DNA of 64,000 bases from CAMLOF01 sp041913045. Its GTDB lineage: Bacteria; Pseudomonadota; Gammaproteobacteria; Burkholderiales; Burkholderiaceae_C. The notes under the pieces were generated by a model, which made no database searches, was not told where the DNA came from, and saw nothing but the letters and a program-made list of their open reading frames with translations. Made by a program: the position numbers and the translations under genes. The DNA lies in contig JAYSGB010000013.1 of the NCBI GenBank assembly GCA_041913045.1, positions 1-64,000 of the forward strand, given 5' to 3'. This document shows positions 59,275 through 64,000 of this stretch, piece after piece. Position 1 is the first letter of the stretch; every line of letters starts with the position of its first letter.

Positions 59275-60033
59275 ATGGAGATTGCAGGCAAGGTATTTGT
59301 GGTCACCGGTGGGGCTTCCGGCCTGGGCGAAGGCACTGCCCGCATGCTGGCTGCCAACGGCGCAACGGTCGTCATTGCCGACATGCAGGCCGAGAAAGGT
59401 GAAACCGTTGCCAAGGAAATTGGCGGCGTGTTCGTCAAGTGCGATGTGAGCAGCGAAGCTGACGGGCAAGCGGTGATTGCCAAGGCAACCTCCCTGGGCA
59501 AACTGATGGGCCTGGTGAACTGCGCGGGCATCGCCCCTGCTGAAAAGACTGTCGGCAAGAACGGCCCCCACGCCTTGGCCACTTACACCAAGACGATCAC
59601 GGTGAACCTGGTGGGCACCTTCAACATGATCCGTCTGGCCGCAGATGCCATGAGCAAGAACGAGCCGGAGCCTACCGGTGAACGCGGCGTGCTGATCTCC
59701 ACCGCGTCCGTGGCCGCTTACGACGGCCAGATTGGCCAGGCGGCCTATGCAGCGTCCAAAGGGGGTGTGGTGGGCATGACACTCCCTATCGCCCGAGACC
59801 TCGCGCGCAACGGCATCCGCAACATGACCATCGCCCCTGGTATTTTTGGCACCCCCATGCTGTTTGGCATGCCGCAGGAGGTACAGGACGCGCTGGCCGC
59901 TGGCGTGCCCTTCCCCTCGCGCCTGGGTACACCGCAAGACTATGCCAAGCTGGTCAAGCACATCGTGGAAAACGACATGCTCAACGGCGAGGTGATCCGC
60001 CTGGATGGTGCCATCCGACTCGCGCCGCGTTGA
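59275..60033 (+). CDS. SDR dehydrogenase, 3-hydroxyacyl-CoA dehydrogenase type 2 (HSD10)-like
   Basis: 252 residues. Classical short-chain dehydrogenase: TGGASGLG (11-18) binds NAD, NCAG (82-85), and the catalytic Ser145, Tyr158 and Lys162. The internal PTGERGVLISTASVAAYDGQ and the C-terminal GEVIRLDGAIRLAPR are typical of the HSD17B10-like group, which oxidises 3-hydroxy-2-methylbutyryl-CoA in isoleucine breakdown and short 3-hydroxyacyl-CoAs. The LiuR-like operator array just upstream fits that role. AGGAG lies upstream of ATG 59275. Monocistronic by position, closed by a strong hairpin. Confidence 0.92.
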   Translation: MEIAGKVFVVTGGASGLGEGTARMLAANGATVVIADMQAEKGETVAKEIGGVFVKCDVSSEADGQAVIAKATSLGKLMGLVNCAGIAPAEKTVGKNGPHALATYTKTITVNLVGTFNMIRLAADAMSKNEPEPTGERGVLISTASVAAYDGQIGQAAYAASKGGVVGMTLPIARDLARNGIRNMTIAPGIFGTPMLFGMPQEVQDALAAGVPFPSRLGTPQDYAKLVKHIVENDMLNGEVIRLDGAIRLAPR

Positions 60034-60076
60034 TCCATGCCTGAGCGCGCAGGGCGCCATCCGCTTTATCCTGTAT

Positions 60077-60109
60077 AAACAGGCATCCCACCACAGGATG
60101 CCTGTTTTT
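60077..60109 (+). terminator. Strong terminator placed immediately before the next start codon
   Basis: AAACAGGCATCC-CACCACA-GGATGCCTGTTT, a 12-bp perfect stem followed by T-run. The next gene starts at 60114, five bases after the T-run, so the hairpin occupies that gene's ribosome-binding region. Confidence 0.85.
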
Positions 60110-60113
60110 CGTC

Positions 60114-61640
60114 ATGGCCGGACATACCCCCCAGGAAATCGCGCGCGACGCGGTGAAGTTGCTTGCGTCGCGCCGGCTCCCTCCTACACCGGATAACTTC
60201 CAGAACGCATACCATGAGGTGGCGGGCACCAAGCCCCTGCGCCCCTTTCCCCTGGAAAACCTTCGACAACTGACCAACGCCTTGCCGGAACGCACACCCG
60301 GCCAGGTTCGGCTCAAGACCCAGGTAGACCGCGCCGTGCGCATGCACAGCTGGGACGACCTGCAAAAAGCGCTGGTCAACCACCTGAGCCACAGCAGCGA
60401 CAGCACGCCAAACGTTTCGGCCCCGCTGGCCGTGGTTGAGGAAACCAGCCTGCCCGCCGACCTGCGCGAGCAGATGGCGCGCATCGTGGACAACGCGCTG
60501 CCATCTGTTGGCAACGACGATCCGCGCATTGTTGAGCAAGCCCAGGAACTGGTGCGCTACCTGCGCCTGACCAGCCAGCATCAGCCGACGCTGCGAAAGA
60601 TGATGGCGGACTTCGCCTTCCGTCTGTCTTTTGTGTCCGAAGAGCAAGGCACCATCCGAGCCAGCCTGCTCGGCCTGCTGCGCATGGTGTTCGAAAACAT
60701 CGGCGACCTGAGCCCCGAGAACCCCTGGCTCCAAAACCAGATGAACGCGCTGATCCAGGCGGCAGAGCCCCCGCTCTCGGCCCGGCGTCTGGAAGATCTT
60801 CACCGCCAGTTGCGCGACGTGATTCACAAGCAGGCCGAGGCCAAGGAGCGCGGCTTGCAAGCCCAGGCCTTGATGAAGCAGGCCCTGAGCACATTCATAG
60901 AGCGGCTGGGCGAAGTTACCGCCAGCAGCGGCCACTACCAGGAACAACTGGAGCAGTGTGCAACCCAGCTGCAGACCGCCACCAGCCTGGACGAAATGGC
61001 GCCGGCACTGCACGACGCCATTCAGGCGACCCGCGCCATGGTGGTGGAAAGCCAGCGCGTTGGAGACGAGCTGCAGCTGCTGCGCGAGCGCACCACCCAG
61101 GCCGAGGCGGAAGTGCTGCGTTTGCAAGCTGAACTGGACCGCATGAGTGCCGTGGCCTGCCATGACATGCTCACCGGCGTGCTCAACCGCAAAGGTCTGG
61201 AGGAAGTCGTGGAGCGCGAACTGTCGCGCGCGCGCCGCCTGGGCAGCCACGTTTGTCTGGCACTGCTGGACATTGACGACTTCAAGAAAATCAACGACGA
61301 GCACGGCCACGTAGTGGGCGACGCCGCACTCAAACACCTGGCAGACGTGGCACGCTCTGCCCTTCGGCCTGCCGATTCGGTGGCCCGCTACGGCGGCGAG
61401 GAATTCGTCATAGTGCTGCCTGACACCGAGGTCAACGAAGCCGAAGAGGTGGTTTCCCGCCTGCAAAGGGCATTGACCACCCAGCTTTTTCTGCAGGACA
61501 CCAAGGGCCTGCTGATCACCTTCAGCGCGGGTGTTACGCAACTGAGTCCAGACGAAGGCAGCGGCCCTGCCCTGCGCCGAGCTGACCAGGCCATGTACCT
61601 GGCCAAGCGCAGCGGCAAAAACCGCGTCTTCAAAGCCTGA
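60114..61640 (+). CDS. Cytoplasmic diguanylate cyclase (GGDEF) with helical N-terminal region
   Basis: 508 residues, no membrane segments. Residues 1-330 are helical and of unknown fold; AGHTPQEIARDAVKLLASRR and PTPDNFQNAYHEVAG at the start recur in GGDEF proteins of Burkholderiales. A coiled coil (about 305-345) leads into GGDEF (about 345-508) with LDIDDFKKINDEHGH, active site GGEEF (427-431) and an RxxD inhibitory site (418-421), so it should make c-di-GMP. ATG 60114 has no ribosome-binding site and sits just after a strong hairpin, which may control expression. Lies 18 bases upstream of dnaG, in the place where rpsU often precedes dnaG-rpoD. Confidence 0.92.
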   Translation: MAGHTPQEIARDAVKLLASRRLPPTPDNFQNAYHEVAGTKPLRPFPLENLRQLTNALPERTPGQVRLKTQVDRAVRMHSWDDLQKALVNHLSHSSDSTPNVSAPLAVVEETSLPADLREQMARIVDNALPSVGNDDPRIVEQAQELVRYLRLTSQHQPTLRKMMADFAFRLSFVSEEQGTIRASLLGLLRMVFENIGDLSPENPWLQNQMNALIQAAEPPLSARRLEDLHRQLRDVIHKQAEAKERGLQAQALMKQALSTFIERLGEVTASSGHYQEQLEQCATQLQTATSLDEMAPALHDAIQATRAMVVESQRVGDELQLLRERTTQAEAEVLRLQAELDRMSAVACHDMLTGVLNRKGLEEVVERELSRARRLGSHVCLALLDIDDFKKINDEHGHVVGDAALKHLADVARSALRPADSVARYGGEEFVIVLPDTEVNEAEEVVSRLQRALTTQLFLQDTKGLLITFSAGVTQLSPDEGSGPALRRADQAMYLAKRSGKNRVFKA

Positions 61641-61658
61641 CCGGCTAGCCTGCCTGCC

Positions 61659-63611
61659 GTGGCCATACCCCAGAGCTTCATCCAGGAACTGCTCGCTCGC
61701 GTTGATATCGTCGAGGTGGTGGGGCGCTACGTGCAGCTCAAGAAGGGCGGCGCCAACTTCATGGGGTTGTGCCCATTCCACGGGGAAAAATCGCCATCGT
61801 TCAGCGTGAGCCCCACCAAGCAGTTTTTCCACTGTTTTGGCTGCGGCAAACACGGCAACGCGGTCGGCTTCCTGATGGAGCACACCGGCGTGGGCTTCGT
61901 GGAGGCGGTGAAAGACCTCGCGCAGCAGGTGGGCCTGCAGGTGCCCGAGGAGGACATTTCGCCCCAAGACCGGGCTCGCGCCGCAGAACAACGGCAAAAG
62001 CAGACGACGTTGACCGACGTGCTGGAAAAAACCGCCGAGGCCTACCGCCAGCAGTTGCGCCAGGCGCCGCGCGCCATCGAATACTTCAAGGGACGCGGCC
62101 TGTCGGGCCAGATCGCCAAGACGTTTGGGCTGGGCTATGCCCCTGAGGGTTGGCGGTTTTTGTCCACGGTGTTCCCCGACTACCAAAGCCCGCTGCTGGT
62201 GGAAGCTGGGCTGGTGATTGCATCCGAGGGGCAAGGCGACGAAGGCGGCACCCAAGATACGCGCGAAGGCAAGCGTTATGACCGCTTCCGCGACCGGGTG
62301 ATGTTCCCCATACGCAACGTCAAGGGTGAGTGCATTGGTTTTGGCGGCCGAGTGCTCGACAAAGGGGAGCCCAAGTACCTGAACTCCCCGGAGACGCCGG
62401 TGTTCAGCAAGGGGCATGAGCTTTACGGACTGTTCGAGGCACGCACTGCCATTCGGCAAGAGGGCTACGTGCTGGTCACCGAAGGCTACATGGACGTGGT
62501 GGCGCTGGCGCAACTGGGCTTTGGAAACGCGGTGGCGACCTTGGGCACGGCCTGCACGCCCGACCATGTGCGCAAGCTGTTCCGCTTCAGCGATGCGGTG
62601 GTGTTCAGCTTTGACGGGGACGCCGCAGGGCGACGCGCCGCACGCAAGGCGCTGGAGGCCTCACTGCCCTGGGCCTCGGACACGCGCTCCATCAAGTTCC
62701 TGTTCCTGCCCCCGGAACACGACCCGGACAGCTACATTCGCGCCCATGGCACGGAGGCGTTTGCCCAATGCGTGAAAGAAGCCACCCCGCTGAGCCGGTT
62801 TCTGCTGGAGGTGGCTGCCACCGACTGCGACCTGGACACCGCCGAAGGCCGGGCCCGCATGGCCAGCCAGGCACAACCGCTGTGGACGGCCATGCCGGAT
62901 GGCGCGCTGAAGCGGCAATTGCTGGGTGAGCTGGCCGATGGCGTGGGGTTGGATGCGCGCGAACTGGCCCAACTGTGGCAAGCCCACCCGAGCAAGGCAC
63001 AGCGTGGGGCAAAACCGCCTGCGGTAGGCAACGACACTGCGCCGCCCGCCTACCCCGAGCCCGGCCATTATTCCGGCGAGCCAGAAACACGCAAAAAACG
63101 CTGGACACCCCGCCCCACCCAGAGCTGGCGACGGCCTTCAACGCGCGGCCTGCTGGGCCGGGCAGACCGCGTTGCGCGCATCGTGCTGACCAACGCCCAG
63201 GCCTGGGATTGGCTGAGCGCGGACGACCACCACCTGCTGGGCCACGAGCCGCCGCCACACGGCCCGCTCTTCGCGTGGCTGGAAACCCAGTGGCATGAAC
63301 ATGGGCCCCAGCCCTGGGCAGCGTTGCGCGAAGCGTTGCGTGATCAACCCTTTGAAGCGCTGGCCGTGGAATTGAACGCCAGCGGCATTGCCCTGGAGCG
63401 CCCAAACGAGGAAGATGCCTCGCCGGAAAGCGGCCCGCCCACCGAAGACGAACTTCGCCGAGAACTGGGCGAACTCCTGCGGCGCATGCACATCGAAAAC
63501 CTGAAACACCGCGAAACCGAGTTGATTGCCCAGGCGGGGAGCGACCCGGAAGCCATGCGGCTGTACAAGGAAGTGCACGAACAGCGCAAGGTATTGGAAG
63601 CCGGGAACTGA
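61659..63611 (+). CDS. dnaG: DNA primase
   Basis: 650 residues from GTG 61659. Synthesises RNA primers for replication. Zinc-binding domain with Cys38, His41, Cys59 and Cys62 (CPFHGEKSPSFSV, FFHCFGCGKHGN); the catalytic core (about 115-370) includes FGGRVLDKGEPKYLNSPETP, the TOPRIM VTEGYMDVVALAQLG and SFDGDAAGRRAARKAL; the C-terminal DnaB-interacting helical domain is after about 440. The linker (about 420-500) is Pro/Lys/Arg-rich and longer than usual. Followed by the rpoD promoter and gene. Confidence 0.96.
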   Translation: MAIPQSFIQELLARVDIVEVVGRYVQLKKGGANFMGLCPFHGEKSPSFSVSPTKQFFHCFGCGKHGNAVGFLMEHTGVGFVEAVKDLAQQVGLQVPEEDISPQDRARAAEQRQKQTTLTDVLEKTAEAYRQQLRQAPRAIEYFKGRGLSGQIAKTFGLGYAPEGWRFLSTVFPDYQSPLLVEAGLVIASEGQGDEGGTQDTREGKRYDRFRDRVMFPIRNVKGECIGFGGRVLDKGEPKYLNSPETPVFSKGHELYGLFEARTAIRQEGYVLVTEGYMDVVALAQLGFGNAVATLGTACTPDHVRKLFRFSDAVVFSFDGDAAGRRAARKALEASLPWASDTRSIKFLFLPPEHDPDSYIRAHGTEAFAQCVKEATPLSRFLLEVAATDCDLDTAEGRARMASQAQPLWTAMPDGALKRQLLGELADGVGLDARELAQLWQAHPSKAQRGAKPPAVGNDTAPPAYPEPGHYSGEPETRKKRWTPRPTQSWRRPSTRGLLGRADRVARIVLTNAQAWDWLSADDHHLLGHEPPPHGPLFAWLETQWHEHGPQPWAALREALRDQPFEALAVELNASGIALERPNEEDASPESGPPTEDELRRELGELLRRMHIENLKHRETELIAQAGSDPEAMRLYKEVHEQRKVLEAGN

Positions 63612-63894
63612 ACGGCACTGGTATAATCCAAAGCTTTGCCACGCAAGCGCGACAGCAGCACCTCCGGACCGGCCAACACCCAAGAACGGGTACACGGGAA
63701 ACACCCCTAGGCCATGGCCACCGCCGCCACCCCGCAAGGACTGCACACCAAATGTTCGCCCTCACAGCTTGCGCGCTCACCCTGGGTGCAGGGGTGGGTT
63801 ACCCGTTACTCGTGAACGGGTTCTGCGTCGTGACACCGTTGTGAATTCCGTTTAACCGCCGAGGTGCCTGTCACCTGGGCAGAAAGCGCCGTCC
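63612..63894 (+). other. Structured rpoD leader of 283 bases, with a possible 33-codon ORF
   Basis: Between dnaG and rpoD. After the extended -10 it holds several inverted repeats: ACCCGTT-actcgtg-AACGGGT (about 63802-63822), CACCCTGGGTG (about 63779-63789) and AGGTG-cctgt-CACCT (about 63862-63876). ATG 63714 opens 33 codons ending TGA around 63815 with no known motif. Either could modulate rpoD expression. Confidence 0.4.
63617..63627 (+). promoter_or_regulatory. Extended -10 promoter of rpoD
   Basis: TGGTATAAT (63619-63627) gives a TG-n extended -10 with a perfect TATAAT, six bases after the dnaG stop. No good -35 is present, as expected for extended -10 promoters. It would start a leader of about 260 bases. 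Confidence 0.6.
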
Positions 63895-64000
63895 GTGAGC
63901 ACCAAGAAAACGTCCGCCAAGTCCAAAGCCGCCGAACAGGACCTGCCCGAGCAGGAACTGGAGGCCACCGCTGCCCCCAAGAAGAAGACCACCCGTGCCG
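63895..64000 (+). CDS. rpoD: RNA polymerase sigma-70 factor (N-terminal fragment, runs off the window)
   Basis: The first 35 codons from GTG 63895: MSTKKTSAKSKAAEQDLPEQ, then a further Glu/Ala/Lys-rich stretch. A Lys/Ala-rich, low-complexity head of this kind precedes region 1.1 in betaproteobacterial RpoD proteins. The identification rests mainly on its place directly after dnaG in the macromolecular-synthesis operon; no sigma domain is yet in view. Confidence 0.78.
   Translation, partial: MSTKKTSAKSKAAEQDLPEQELEATAAPKKKTTRA

Noticed and set aside
60071..60082. CTGTATAAACAG considered as a LexA box
   Set aside because: LexA sites need CTGT-N8-ACAG; here the spacer is four bases and the sequence is part of the terminator stem.
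60066..62567. 833-codon open frame antisense to the GGDEF gene and dnaG
   Set aside because: It spans two well-supported genes on the other strand and shows the same antisense composition; no motif supports it.

Overview
The window is a high-GC stretch of a betaproteobacterial chromosome. Gene content and order point to the Comamonadaceae (Acidovorax/Hydrogenophaga type): divergent pepA/lptFG, earP-efp, surE-pcm-nlpD-rlmD, hup-tRNA-Val-ppiD-tRNA-His, and dnaG-rpoD. This placement rests on recognised families and synteny, not on a database search. Almost everything is housekeeping DNA. The exception is the first ~1.4 kb, which is visibly AT-richer and carries an orphan membrane/coiled-coil/winged-helix protein, so it is probably the edge of an accessory segment.

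Layout. 0.2-1.1 kb: orphan membrane protein. 1.5-7.2 kb: a divergent pair of c-di-GMP proteins, a PAS/kinase/receiver/PAS/PAS/GGDEF/EAL giant and a CHASE4-like/HAMP/GGDEF cyclase. 7.3-8.5 kb: branched-chain amino-acid-type binding lipoprotein. 8.7-13.2 kb: holC-pepA on the minus strand, divergent from lptF-lptG. 13.2-15.8 kb: a sulfur-flavoured run of a CbiX-like chelatase, a CysB-type regulator and a YbdL-like aminotransferase. 15.9-20.3 kb: a small histidine-rich membrane protein and hrpA. 20.4-21.8 kb: argA.

21.8-32.7 kb is the iron and peroxide block: bfd; two uncharacterised genes divergent from bacterioferritin across a Fur-like box; ahpF and ahpC; then one co-directional series of siderophore receptor, piuC, an FMN alpha-hydroxy-acid oxidase, a 23-codon membrane ORF, tonB, exbB, exbD and hemP. 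These genes plausibly work as one iron-scarcity programme: siderophore uptake across the outer membrane, TonB energisation, haem uptake, iron storage and release, and peroxide defence. Fur-like boxes precede bfd (weak), bfr, the receptor and tonB, and another precedes an Fe(III) binding protein at 58.1 kb.

32.7-48.8 kb: GlcG/HbpS protein, BI-1 membrane protein, a lipoprotein, rlmD-nlpD-pcm-surE (without rpoS), tRNA-His, ppiD, tRNA-Val, hup, a tartrate/D-malate dehydrogenase with a divergent LysR regulator, an EamA exporter, pgsA, uvrC, and earP-efp (arginine-rhamnosylated EF-P). 49.0-57.0 kb: LOG protein, Na+/H+ antiporter, rmuC, D-2-hydroxyacid dehydrogenase, FKBP, nitroreductase, thioesterase, HDAC-like amidohydrolase, and a phasin (so the strain probably makes polyhydroxyalkanoate). 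57.0-64.0 kb: patatin-like lipoprotein, Fe(III) binding protein, an SDR dehydrogenase behind LiuR-like palindromes, a third GGDEF protein, dnaG, and the first 35 codons of rpoD.

No insertion sequence, prophage, CRISPR array or rRNA was seen. The best candidates for something undescribed are the orphan protein at 0.2-1.1 kb, the Fur-linked gene pair at 22.2-23.0 kb with its Cys/His cluster, and the alpha-hydroxy-acid oxidase plus 23-aa ORF inside the siderophore/TonB series.
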